This document shows positions 1-6,624 of a stretch of DNA of 16,143 bases, piece by piece. Numbering within the stretch: the stretch's first letter is position 1; each line of letters opens with the position of its first letter. The position numbers and the translations under genes are program-made. Below the pieces are notes generated by a model. It saw nothing but the letters and a program-made list of their open reading frames with translations, did not search any database and was not told the origin of the DNA. This DNA comes from CAYICL01 sp964361885 (lineage in GTDB: Bacteria > Patescibacteriota > Microgenomatia > UBA1400 > CG1-02-47-37): positions 1 to 16,143 of the forward strand of contig CAYICL010000013.1 of assembly GCA_964361885.1 (NCBI GenBank), in the 5' to 3' direction.

Positions 1-1036
1 TCCATTTTACCAACACCTCAAACATCTCCTTTTCTTTCACAATCTTCACAATCTCTCCTTTGGCAAACAACACCCCCGCCCCTCTGCCCCCGGCAATCCC
101 CACGTCTGCCTCTCTGGCTTCCCCCGGTCCATTTACCGCACAACCCATCACTGCCACTTTGATCGGCGCTTCAACTTTGTCTAAATATTTCTCCACCTTT
201 TCTACCAGGGGCAGCATGTTATATGACGTCCGGCTGCAGGTCGGACAAGAAATTAAAATCGGACCCCGTTTTAAACCCAGCTGCTTTAGAATCTCTTTTC
301 CCACTCTAATCTCTTCTCTTGGATCACCAGTCAGTGACACCCTAATCGTGTCTCCGATCCCTTCCATTAACAAACTGCCAATCCCCATACTTGATACCAC
401 TGTCCCAATCTTTGGCGGTCCGGCTTCAGTTACTCCTAAGTGTACCGGATAATCATAAGTTTTTGAAAACAATCGGTTGGCCTCTATCATTTGCCTAACA
501 TTAGAGGTTTTTAAGCTCACCACAATCTGATCAAAATCCAAGTCTTCTAAAATCTTAATGTGTCTGCTGGCCGATTCCACTAAGGCTTCGGCGGTCGGAT
601 GCTTGTACTTCTCCAGTAAATCTTTTTCCAATGACCCGCTATTTACTCCGATTCTAATCGGCACACCCCGTTCCTTAGCTAACTTCACTACCTGCTTAAC
701 CTTATCCGGTCCGCCGATATTCCCGGGATTAATTCGCAGTTTATCCACTCCTTGCCTGATAGCTTCCAGCGCCCATAAATAATTAATGTGAATGTCTGCC
801 ACAATCGGAATCTTGATTTGTTTCTTTATCTTAGAAAAATTTTTAACACTTTCCGTGTCCAAAACATTCATCCTGGTAATATCACAACCAACCTCTTCCT
901 GTTCTCTGATCTGCCGCACCACCGCTTTCACATCATGAGCATCCACCTTTACCATAGTTTGGACTGTAATCGGACTGTCCCCGCCGATATATATCTTCCC
1001 CACTCTTATCTTTTTTGTCTGTCTTCTTTTAATCAT
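1..1036 (-). CDS. ispG: IspG, 4-hydroxy-3-methylbut-2-enyl-diphosphate synthase (3' end cut by window)
   Basis: Converts MEcPP to HMBPP, the penultimate MEP-pathway step, using a [4Fe-4S] cluster. The reading frame was derived by hand on the minus strand. It starts at an ATG at 1036 whose last bases overlap the ispE stop codon (ATGA) and stays open to the window edge, giving about 345 residues. The start reads MIKRRQTKKIRVGKIYIGG. The cluster cysteines are visible as SCPTC (C264, C267) and MGCAVNGPGEA (C299, with E306 in the following Gly-Pro-Gly-Glu). Bacterial IspG is usually about 350 to 370 residues, so only a few C-terminal residues are probably missing. It is the last visible gene of the MEP unit and has no clear ribosome binding site, so translation is likely coupled to ispE. 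Identity is secure; completeness at the 3' end is unknown. Confidence 0.95.
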   Translation of the reverse strand, partial: MIKRRQTKKIRVGKIYIGGDSPITVQTMVKVDAHDVKAVVRQIREQEEVGCDITRMNVLDTESVKNFSKIKKQIKIPIVADIHINYLWALEAIRQGVDKLRINPGNIGGPDKVKQVVKLAKERGVPIRIGVNSGSLEKDLLEKYKHPTAEALVESASRHIKILEDLDFDQIVVSLKTSNVRQMIEANRLFSKTYDYPVHLGVTEAGPPKIGTVVSSMGIGSLLMEGIGDTIRVSLTGDPREEIRVGKEILKQLGLKRGPILISCPTCSRTSYNMLPLVEKVEKYLDKVEAPIKVAVMGCAVNGPGEAREADVGIAGGRGAGVLFAKGEIVKIVKEKEMFEVLVKW

Positions 1037-1815
1037 AAAGTTTTTGTTAAAAACACTTTTTTATACTGCCTTTTTAGCTGGCTCTGGCAGATTTTAGCAG
1101 CTTTTCGATCATTAAATACGCCAAACACCGCCGAGCCTTTGCCGCTCATTAAACTATGTGTGGCCCCGTTTTTTAGCATTATTTCTTTAATTTTTTTTAT
1201 TTCCGGATACTGCTTCAAAGTCCAAATTTCAAAATCATTGTGCCATAAAACTTCTTCTTTGCCGATTTTGTCATACTCGATGTTTTTGTACGCTTCTTTA
1301 CTGGTAATAATTATCTCCGGCACGCAAAGCACAATCCAACCCTTAATTAATCTGCCTAAATCCGTAAACTTTCCGGCTTTCTCGCCCCCCTGGATTTCCA
1401 GTTTCGTGCCGCCGACGATTTGGTAAGCCACATCACTGCCGAGTTTTTTGCCTAAATTGATTAGCTCATTTTGTGTTAAATTTAAGCGCCATAATTGGTT
1501 CAATCCTTTTAAAACCGTAGCCGCGTCACTGCTGCCTCCGCCCAAACCCGAACCCATAGGAATCTTCTTTTTAAGCTTTATTTTTACCCCTTTGGTAATT
1601 TTTAGCTCATCTTTAACCAATCTCGCCGCTTGATAAACCAAATTATTTCTATCCTGAAAGTCAATTTTATCCTCTTTTATTTCTTCCAATTCTATCAAAT
1701 CAAACAAACCTATTTGAGTATAAATTGTTTTCACCTCATGATAACCATTTGGCAGCTTGCCTAAGATGCTTAAACCCAAATTAATCTTTGCCGGCGCTTT
1801 TAATTTTAGCTTCAT
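1033..1815 (-). CDS. ispE: IspE, 4-diphosphocytidyl-2-C-methyl-D-erythritol kinase
   Basis: GHMP-family kinase that phosphorylates CDP-ME at the 2-hydroxyl in the cytosol. It is 260 residues long, slightly shorter than the usual 280 to 290. Family motifs are in order: K10 in APAKINLGL (equivalent of the catalytic Lys10 of E. coli), GYHEV at 24-28, the glycine-rich ATP loop PMGSGLGGGSSDAA at 86-99, catalytic Asp D128 in LGSDVAYQI, and the third GHMP motif SLMSGKGSAVFG at 221-232. The start codon directly abuts the ispF stop with no intervening base, and the stop overlaps the ispG start as ATGA, so the three genes are translationally coupled. No key residue is missing. The smaller size comes from compact loops rather than from a truncated end. 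Confidence 0.96.
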   Translation of the reverse strand: MKLKLKAPAKINLGLSILGKLPNGYHEVKTIYTQIGLFDLIELEEIKEDKIDFQDRNNLVYQAARLVKDELKITKGVKIKLKKKIPMGSGLGGGSSDAATVLKGLNQLWRLNLTQNELINLGKKLGSDVAYQIVGGTKLEIQGGEKAGKFTDLGRLIKGWIVLCVPEIIITSKEAYKNIEYDKIGKEEVLWHNDFEIWTLKQYPEIKKIKEIMLKNGATHSLMSGKGSAVFGVFNDRKAAKICQSQLKRQYKKVFLTKTL

Positions 1816-2286
1816 TTAAATTAAGCTCACTATGGTAAACGCCTGAATCCCCTCGCCCCTGCCAAAAGTCGTTAAGCCCTCCCCGGTCGTAAACGCTATG
1901 CCCACTTTATCTGCCTCTACGTCCAGTAACTTGGCCAAACTTAACTGCATTTGTTCTCTAAAACCTTCCAGCTTCGGCTTGCCGGCTTCAACCATTATTG
2001 CCGCATTATTTATCTTTAATCCTTTCTTCTTCACTCTATCCACTATCACTTTTAAAAACTCCCGGCTGTCAGTCACTCCCTTTTTAAACATCTCTCCTGC
2101 CCAGGTGTCTAAGCTACCGCCGCCAATGGCCGTTGATAAAGCATTACACAACGAGTGGATTATTACATCTCCGTCAGAATCAGCGATTAAACAATAATCC
2201 TTGCTTATCTCTACTCCTCCCAGAATTAATTTTTTCTTAGTTCCTTCGTTTAATCTATGACTATCTAAACCAATTCCTATTCTCAT
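1816..2286 (-). CDS. ispF: IspF, MEcPP synthase, divergent
   Basis: Cyclises CDP-ME 2-phosphate to MEcPP with loss of CMP; the family works as a trimer with one metal site per subunit. It is 156 residues long, normal for the family. Zn ligands are visible as D8 and H10 (GLDSH) and H44 (DGDVIIH), and the C-terminal nucleotide-side motif is TTGEGLTTFGRGEG (133-146). Two stretches differ from the standard enzyme. The His before SDGD (H34 in E. coli) is Asp here (D36). The usual ALGDIG-type segment and the Phe-Pro-Asp-Thr-Asp loop are replaced by GGGSLDTWAGEMF (56-68). The gene starts one base after the ispD stop. The assignment rests on the metal motif, the C-terminal motif and the operon; altered substrate contacts are an inference. 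Confidence 0.9.
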   Translation of the reverse strand: MRIGIGLDSHRLNEGTKKKLILGGVEISKDYCLIADSDGDVIIHSLCNALSTAIGGGSLDTWAGEMFKKGVTDSREFLKVIVDRVKKKGLKINNAAIMVEAGKPKLEGFREQMQLSLAKLLDVEADKVGIAFTTGEGLTTFGRGEGIQAFTIVSLI

Positions 2287-2287
2287 C

Positions 2288-2965
2288 TTATTCTCCGTTT
2301 TTAATTAATTTATACCACTGCCTGACAATAATTATATCTGTTGGTAAAGTTACTTTTTTATTCGTCCACTCTCCCGGCACTACTTTAACTTTAACTCCGG
2401 TTTTCCTAGCCAACTCGCAATCGTCCATGCCGCTAATCTCCCCTTTTATCGCTTTTTCATATGCCTTTATAATTATTTCCCTTTTAAACCCATGCGGTGT
2501 CTGCCCTAACCAGCTTCTCTTTCTTTCTAAACACTCCTCTACTTCCAGCTTGTCCGGATCCACTACCTTAACACAAGTTGTTGTTTCCACTGCCGTCATC
2601 ACTGCCTTGTATTTCTTGACCGCTTCCGCCACCTGATTAATTAGTTTTACCGATACCAACGGTCTGGCTCCGTCATGAATCAAGACATAATCACCCCGGC
2701 TGGCCATGACTCCGTTATAAGCCGAGATATACCGCTCACTGCCGCCTTCGGCCAATTTAACCTTAATCTTTGCTTGCTTTAATAATTTTTCCACTTTCTG
2801 CCAGCTTTTCTTTCTGGCAACGACTACTATCTCATCAACTTCTTTCGCTTTCTGGAACTGCCTGATAGTTTTAATAAACACCTGCTCGCCGTCAAGCCGG
2901 CTGAATAGTTTGTCTCTGCCGAATCTGGTGCAGTTGCCCGCGCAAGTAATCACTGCTGAAATCAT
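2288..2965 (-). CDS. ispD: IspD, MEP cytidylyltransferase
   Basis: Transfers CMP from CTP to 2-C-methyl-D-erythritol 4-phosphate, giving CDP-ME. With the start chosen here it is 225 residues, the usual length. The N-terminal nucleotide loop reads ITCAGNCTRFGRDKLF with the conserved Lys at 19. Downstream are HDGARP, the segment RSWLGQTPHGF, and a C-terminal Lys-rich KKVTLPTDI motif. A longer frame opens at 2992, but the ATG at 2965 is preferred. It overlaps the dxr stop as ATGA, sits 10 bases after a strong AGGAGG, and places the cytidylyltransferase strand MISAVITCAG at the very N-terminus as in the family. The Pro-Lys-Gln found in many IspD proteins is Asp-Lys-Leu here. It is the only gene in the unit with an obvious Shine-Dalgarno. 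Confidence 0.94.
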   Translation of the reverse strand: MISAVITCAGNCTRFGRDKLFSRLDGEQVFIKTIRQFQKAKEVDEIVVVARKKSWQKVEKLLKQAKIKVKLAEGGSERYISAYNGVMASRGDYVLIHDGARPLVSVKLINQVAEAVKKYKAVMTAVETTTCVKVVDPDKLEVEECLERKRSWLGQTPHGFKREIIIKAYEKAIKGEISGMDDCELARKTGVKVKVVPGEWTNKKVTLPTDIIIVRQWYKLIKNGE

Positions 2966-4038
2966 ATCTTTTGCCCCTCCTCCTGAGCCCACTTTTCCGC
3001 CTCAAAAATCTGTTTTAAACTTGGCCTTTTAATCACTTGGTGTTTTTTCATCACTTGCTCTACTATTTTAGCTATTTGGGTAAACTCAATCTGTTTATCT
3101 AAAAATCTCTCCACTGCCGCCTTATCTGCTCCATGCAGCACTGCTGTCATCGTCCCGCCTTGTTCGGCTGCCCGATAGCCTAACTTTAAAATAGGAAATT
3201 TGTCCATTGGCGCTGGTTCAAAACTTAAGCTTTTGTTGGTCAAATCAATCTTAGGAATCCCTTTCACTTCTCTTCTTTCCGGATAAAACAAACTATATTC
3301 CACGTATCTTTTCATCTCTGGAACTCCTATCTCCGCTATCACTGATCCGTCAACAAACTCCACCATTGAATGGCATAAATATTCCGGGTGCACCAAAATT
3401 TTTATTCTTTTAGAATCAATCCCAAACAGCCATCTGGCCTCAATTATTTCAAAGGCTTTATTCATACAAGTGGCGCTATCCACGGCAATCTTTTCTCCCA
3501 TCTGCCATGTTTTTCTGCTGAATACCGCTTCCGGAGTTACTTTATCCAGCTCTTCCCTGTTCATCTGCGAAATCCTGCCTTTACCCATGGTTAAAAATAA
3601 ATGCCGCACTTCTTTTTCTTTGCCGGTCTTTAGGCTTTGCCAAATCGCCGAATGCTCGCTGTCAATCGGAATTACCTTAGCCCGATGCTTGGCTGCCTCC
3701 CTCATGATTATTTCCCCGGCTGCCACCAAAACCTCCTTGGTGGCCAAAGCAATGTCTTTCCCTGCCCTGATCGCTGCCAAAGTCGGCTCAATCCCCGCCA
3801 TTCCTACCACCGCTACTACGACCAAATCCACTTGATCTTCCGTGGCCGCCTCTACCAATTTTTCACTGCCGACCACTGCGACTTTTGGCTTAAATTCTTT
3901 TATTTGCTTTTGGAACTTCTCTGATTCATGGCCGCAAGCCAAACTAATTACTTTAAAATCTTTTGGATAATCTCTGACCACCTCTAAAGCCTTTGATCCT
4001 ATCACTCCGGTTGAACCTAAAATTGCTATTTTTTTCAT
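2962..4038 (-). CDS. dxr: DXR, 1-deoxy-D-xylulose 5-phosphate reductoisomerase, divergent active site
   Basis: NADPH-dependent rearrangement and reduction of DXP to MEP, the committed step of the pathway and the target of fosmidomycin. It is 358 residues long, slightly short of the usual 380 to 400. The Rossmann motif ILGSTGVIG is at 6-14. Metal ligands are D126 and E128 in PIDSEHSAIWQ and E197 in DSATCMNKAFE, with N193 and K194 beside it. HPEYLCHSMVEFVDGSV is at 217-233. Two expected segments differ. The substrate loop usually reading (A/G)-S-G-G-P-F is MGKGRI (151-156), so the phosphate-contacting Ser (S186 in E. coli) becomes Gly152. The His-Pro-Asn-Trp of the flexible lid is Arg-Lys-Thr-Trp (175-178), so H209 becomes Arg175 while the Trp is kept. 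The start overlaps the ispH stop as ATGA. Confidence 0.94.
   Translation of the reverse strand: MKKIAILGSTGVIGSKALEVVRDYPKDFKVISLACGHESEKFQKQIKEFKPKVAVVGSEKLVEAATEDQVDLVVVAVVGMAGIEPTLAAIRAGKDIALATKEVLVAAGEIIMREAAKHRAKVIPIDSEHSAIWQSLKTGKEKEVRHLFLTMGKGRISQMNREELDKVTPEAVFSRKTWQMGEKIAVDSATCMNKAFEIIEARWLFGIDSKRIKILVHPEYLCHSMVEFVDGSVIAEIGVPEMKRYVEYSLFYPERREVKGIPKIDLTNKSLSFEPAPMDKFPILKLGYRAAEQGGTMTAVLHGADKAAVERFLDKQIEFTQIAKIVEQVMKKHQVIKRPSLKQIFEAEKWAQEEGQKI
2976..2981 (-). promoter_or_regulatory. Shine-Dalgarno of ispD, inside the 3' end of dxr
   Basis: On the minus strand AGGAGGAGG lies inside the last codons of dxr; its nearest AGGAGG is 10 bases before the ATG at 2965. This decides the ispD start against the longer frame at 2992. 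It also shows that this organism's ribosomes probably do use Shine-Dalgarno pairing, although most other genes here lack it. Confidence 0.7.
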
Positions 4039-4952
4039 ATAGGAAACTTGGCTGTTTCCGGAATTACTTCCATCTCTTCTATTTTCCCGCCAAACTTTTT
4101 TTGTACTGCCTTAATTACTTTGTCCACCAGTTTATCCGGCACTGACGCCCCGGCCGTTACCCCGACTCTCTCTTTATCCTCAAACCACTCTTTCTTTATA
4201 TTTTCAGGGCCATCAATTAAATAAGCCTCCGTTCCCGCCTTTTCCCCGACTTCCCTTAATCTATTCGAATTAGAACTTTCTTTAGATCCAACCACCAAAA
4301 TTAAATCTGTCTTTTCTGCCAGCTTTTTAACTGCCACTTGCCGGTTCTGGGTGGAAAAACAAATATCTTTGCCCAACGGCAATTCTAAATTATTAAACTT
4401 TTTTTTTAAGTATTCTATCGTGGCCTTAGTCTCATCCAAGCTCAGGGTTGTTTGAGTTAATACCGCCACTTTTTGAAATCCCGGTGCTAACTTAAATGCC
4501 TTAGCTTCTTTTAACGAACTAATTAACTTACAAACTCCTTTACTCACTTCCCCCAAAACCCCGGCCGGTTCCGGGTGGCCTTTATGCCCGATATATAAAA
4601 TAAAGTAGCCCTGATCCGCAAACCGCTTAGCCTCTTCGTGAACCTTTGTCACCAACGGACATACCGAATCAATTACCTTCAAATTTTTGTCTCTGGCTTC
4701 ATTAAATAATGCCGGCGAACTGCCATGAGCACTAAAAACCACTGTTGAACCATCAGGTATCTCTTTAATCTTTTCCACAAAGATCACTCCTTTTTTGCTG
4801 AATTCTTCTACCACTTTTTTGTTGTGCACAATTTGGTGCCGGCAATAAATCTCTCCCCGGCTTTTTTTAACCGCCAGCTCCAAAATCCTCAAGGCCCTGT
4901 CCACTCCGGCACACAAACCGCGGGGTTTAACTAAAATAATCTGTTTAACCAT
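4035..4952 (-). CDS. ispH: IspH, HMBPP reductase
   Basis: Last MEP-pathway enzyme: it reduces HMBPP to IPP and DMAPP with a [4Fe-4S] cluster. It is 305 residues long, full size. The three cluster cysteines are C14 (PRGLCAGVDRA), C98 (DSVCPLVTKVH) and C198 (DICFSTQNRQ). Substrate-pocket residues are also visible: H43 in QIVHN, H126 and E128 in GHKGHPE, the LTQTTLSLDET stretch at 165-175, SNSNRL at 227-232, and the C-terminal VGVTAGAS at 263-270. The ATG overlaps the stop of the upstream membrane-protein gene by 8 bases and the gene ends in an ATGA overlap with dxr. Nothing essential is missing. Being placed first among the MEP genes while encoding the last step is a notable order. Confidence 0.97.
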   Translation of the reverse strand: MVKQIILVKPRGLCAGVDRALRILELAVKKSRGEIYCRHQIVHNKKVVEEFSKKGVIFVEKIKEIPDGSTVVFSAHGSSPALFNEARDKNLKVIDSVCPLVTKVHEEAKRFADQGYFILYIGHKGHPEPAGVLGEVSKGVCKLISSLKEAKAFKLAPGFQKVAVLTQTTLSLDETKATIEYLKKKFNNLELPLGKDICFSTQNRQVAVKKLAEKTDLILVVGSKESSNSNRLREVGEKAGTEAYLIDGPENIKKEWFEDKERVGVTAGASVPDKLVDKVIKAVQKKFGGKIEEMEVIPETAKFPI

Positions 4953-5295
4953 GTTGTCTCTTTTCCGTCTGCCAAACTTTCACCAACCAATAGGCCAAAT
5001 AAACTCCTAAGCTTAAAGTTGCCACCACCACGATTAATGTTATCCCTTTGGCCCCCCAACCCCACTCCTTGCTTGTTCCCAATAGTCTTCTTCCCAGCCA
5101 AACCACTCCGGTTCCCGCTACCAACACATAAGCCGGCCAGCCTAAAATCAACAACTGCTGTGATCTGTCTTTTTCTCTGTCGATTACCCGCAATGTCTTA
5201 AACGGATGTACTCCCAAACCAAAAGTATTCTTAATCAAAAGGTATGATTCCTTGATTGTCAGTAAAATGCCAATCTTCGCTATCTTCTTTAACAT
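4945..5295 (-). CDS. Small two-helix membrane protein behind the sigma factor
   Basis: I do not recognise a named family. The predicted protein has 116 residues. Its N-terminal part is amphipathic, with Lys and Arg (about 1-46, including LGVHPFKTLRVIDREKDRSQ). Hydrophobic segments lie at about 48-68 and 84-108, joined by a short Trp-rich loop, and the tail is charged. No enzyme motif is present, nor the His-x3-Cys-x2-Cys zinc motif of common anti-sigma factors. The start overlaps the sigma-factor coding region by 65 bases in another frame, and the end overlaps ispH by 8 bases. A membrane protein immediately behind an ECF sigma gene is often its anti-sigma partner, so that is a reasonable guess but only from position. 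No later ATG is available. The ORF as a gene is fairly sure; the function is unknown. Confidence 0.7.
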   Translation of the reverse strand: MLKKIAKIGILLTIKESYLLIKNTFGLGVHPFKTLRVIDREKDRSQQLLILGWPAYVLVAGTGVVWLGRRLLGTSKEWGWGAKGITLIVVVATLSLGVYLAYWLVKVWQTEKRQHG

Positions 5296-5821
5296 AAACT
5301 GCCTGAAACGCCAACCTTGCCCTGGTCAACCTTGACTCAACCGCCTTAACGGTTAAATTCAGTTTCCGGGCAATCTGCTTCATTGATAACTCGTCTACAT
5401 ACTTTAGTCGCAAAATCTGCCCATATCCTTCGCTTAACTTTTTTAAACTCTTTAAAATCCGCCTCTTGGTTTCCAGTTCTTGATAAGCCAGCTCCGGCCC
5501 TAATGCTTGGCTGACCAAATTCTCCAAAAACGGCAGCCTGGAAAACACCACCTGTTTTATCTTTTTCTTTCTGTAAAAATCTCCAATTTCATGTCTGGCG
5601 ATTGAACCCATCCAGGTAAATAATCCGCTCTCCCCCTTAAAAGTCGGCAAACTGTCAATCGCGCTTAATAAACTGTCCTGCGCAATCTCTTCTACATCCA
5701 GGAAATTCTCCACCTTGGTCGCGATAAAGCCAAATAGTCTGGCCCGGTACTGTTTACAAAATCTTTCTGTCGCTTGTTTGTTACCGGCGATCACTCCTGA
5801 AATTAGCTCTTTTTCAGTCAT
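5231..5821 (-). CDS. ECF-type (sigma-70 family) RNA polymerase sigma factor
   Basis: Predicted 196-residue sigma factor with region 2 and region 4 only. Region 2 shows DVEEIAQDSLLSAI (about 43-56), then FKGESGLFTWMGSIARHEIG, which resembles the -10 recognition helix, and a basic RKKK. Region 4 shows LKKLSEGYGQILRLKYVDELS, then the helix-turn-helix MKQIARKLNLTVKAVESRL, where -35 elements are read. The frame could open at 5842, but the ATG at 5821 is preferred because region 2 then begins with a normal MTEKELI start and because a -10-like box overlaps the longer N-terminus. Its position at the head of the MEP genes implies co-expression with them, and perhaps autoregulation. No classical ECF GGAAC-type element is visible upstream. 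The family is certain; the regulon is unknown. Confidence 0.93.
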   Translation of the reverse strand: MTEKELISGVIAGNKQATERFCKQYRARLFGFIATKVENFLDVEEIAQDSLLSAIDSLPTFKGESGLFTWMGSIARHEIGDFYRKKKIKQVVFSRLPFLENLVSQALGPELAYQELETKRRILKSLKKLSEGYGQILRLKYVDELSMKQIARKLNLTVKAVESRLTRARLAFQAVYVKEDSEDWHFTDNQGIIPFD

Positions 5822-5830
5822 CACCATCCT

Positions 5831-5858
5831 AATATACCACATCTGTCCTAATTGATAA
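5831..5858 (-). promoter_or_regulatory. Predicted promoter of the sigma factor-MEP unit
   Basis: On the minus strand TTATCA (5853-5858, 4 of 6 to TTGACA) is followed 16 bases later by TATATT (5831-5836, 5 of 6 to TATAAT), with TGG directly before it as an extended -10. The box ends 9 bases before the ATG at 5821, so transcription would begin at or within about 3 bases of the start codon. Reading by eye only. Confidence 0.5.
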
Positions 5859-5880
5859 TCGCCCTCTCTCTTGCTATGCT
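5852..5880 (+). promoter_or_regulatory. Predicted promoter of the pilin-array unit
   Basis: TTGATA (5852-5857, 5 of 6 to TTGACA), a 17-base spacer, then TATGCT (5875-5880, 4 of 6 to TATAAT). The ATG at 5890 follows after 9 bases, which predicts a leaderless or nearly leaderless mRNA. The -35 hexamer overlaps the one proposed for the divergent minus-strand promoter. Confidence 0.55.
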
Positions 5881-5889
5881 TTAATTAAC

Positions 5890-6225
5890 ATGGCTATCAA
5901 TATTGGTGACTACTTTTCTCTTGGCTCAAAAAATATTTTTGAAGTTCCTGCATATCAAACCGAAACCGGAACCGGCGGTCTGCTGGTCATTCTTTCGGTT
6001 ATTGTCAGAAACATCTATATCATTGCTGCCATTATTCTTTTGATTTTTATCTTTATCGGCGGCCTGGGCATGATCTTAAATGCCGGCAATGCTGAAAAAC
6101 AAAAGCAAAGCAGTCAGACTCTTTCCTCCGCCGTCACCGGCTTTTTTATCCTTTTTGCCTCTTACTGGATTATTAAATTAATCGAACTCATTTTAGGAGT
6201 CCAAATCCTCAGTCTCACTACTTAA
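5890..6225 (+). CDS. T4SS pilin-like two-helix membrane protein, copy 1
   Basis: First of nine tandem paralogs, 111 residues. The N-terminus is polar (1-28), followed by a helix at about 41-62 ending in IGGLGMILNAGN, a short cytosolic-type loop with Lys and Gln (NAEKQKQSSQ), and a second helix at about 80-103 ending in LGVQIL. This is the helix-loop-helix plan of VirB2/TrbC-type pilins and of the 'T4SS pilin' family common in CPR genomes. The G-x-[ILM]-x-SGG loop is degenerate here (LNAGN), so this copy is one of the more divergent. It is promoter-proximal and lies 3 bases before the next copy. Assembly into a filament is an inference from fold and array context; no signal peptide is evident. 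Confidence 0.7.
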   Translation: MAINIGDYFSLGSKNIFEVPAYQTETGTGGLLVILSVIVRNIYIIAAIILLIFIFIGGLGMILNAGNAEKQKQSSQTLSSAVTGFFILFASYWIIKLIELILGVQILSLTT

Positions 6226-6228
6226 TCT

Positions 6229-6624
6229 ATGCTAGGCATTTTTGGCGAAATCAGTAAACCTTCGGTATTCAGCGATTACGACGTTATCACCACTGAAGGT
6301 AAGGGTTTAAGCAACCTTCTTAGTTCAATTGTGGCGATTATTATCACTCTTGCCGGCATCTTTGTTTTGGTTAATTTTATTCTTGCCGGTTATGCCTATC
6401 TTTCTGCCAACGGCCAGCCCCAAAAACTGGCTGATGCCGGCAACAAAATGCTTCAATCCTTAATTGGTCTTTTAATCATTGCCGCCGGTTATGTCATTGC
6501 CGCGGCTGTCGGCTATATCTTTTTTAAAGACGCCGGCTTTTTACTTAATCCAATCTTCCAAAGTATCAAACCTATACCTACACCATTAACTCCACCGTTA
6601 CCTACACTAGTACCTAGACTATGA
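6229..6624 (+). CDS. T4SS pilin-like two-helix membrane protein, copy 2 (A-type)
   Basis: 131 residues. Helix 1 is at about 31-56 and runs into FILAGYAYLSANGQPQKL; helix 2 is at about 75-99 and ends in GYIFFKDAGFLLNPIF. The C-terminus is a Pro-Thr-rich tail (KPIPTPLTPPLPTLVP). It matches copy 4 best: both have an N-[FL]-I-[LI] helix end, a GYIFF/GLIFF segment followed by a Lys/Asn-Asp pair and a Leu-x-Pro, and a Pro-Thr tail. The start follows the copy 1 stop by 3 bases without a Shine-Dalgarno, and the end overlaps copy 3 as ATGA. A surface structural subunit is the likely role by family; it is not demonstrated by the sequence. Confidence 0.7.
   Translation: MLGIFGEISKPSVFSDYDVITTEGKGLSNLLSSIVAIIITLAGIFVLVNFILAGYAYLSANGQPQKLADAGNKMLQSLIGLLIIAAGYVIAAAVGYIFFKDAGFLLNPIFQSIKPIPTPLTPPLPTLVPRL

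Noticed and set aside
60..1426. Plus-strand frames at 60-452, 558-782 and 788-1426
   Set aside because: They lie opposite ispG and ispE, whose minus-strand proteins carry all family motifs; the plus-strand translations show no family signal and come from the complement of Lys/Glu-rich coding.
2966..2992. Nine-residue N-terminal extension of IspD
   Set aside because: The ATG at 2965 has a strong Shine-Dalgarno, an ATGA overlap with dxr and the family-typical N-terminus; the extension would cover the Shine-Dalgarno.
5822..5842. Seven-residue extension of the sigma factor
   Set aside because: It contains the predicted -10 box, and the N-terminus from 5821 already fits ECF region 2. It cannot be fully excluded.
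5846..5880. ECF-type autoregulatory promoter (GGAAC-like -35) before the sigma gene
   Set aside because: No GGAAC-type hexamer is present; the visible elements look like housekeeping sigma-70 type.
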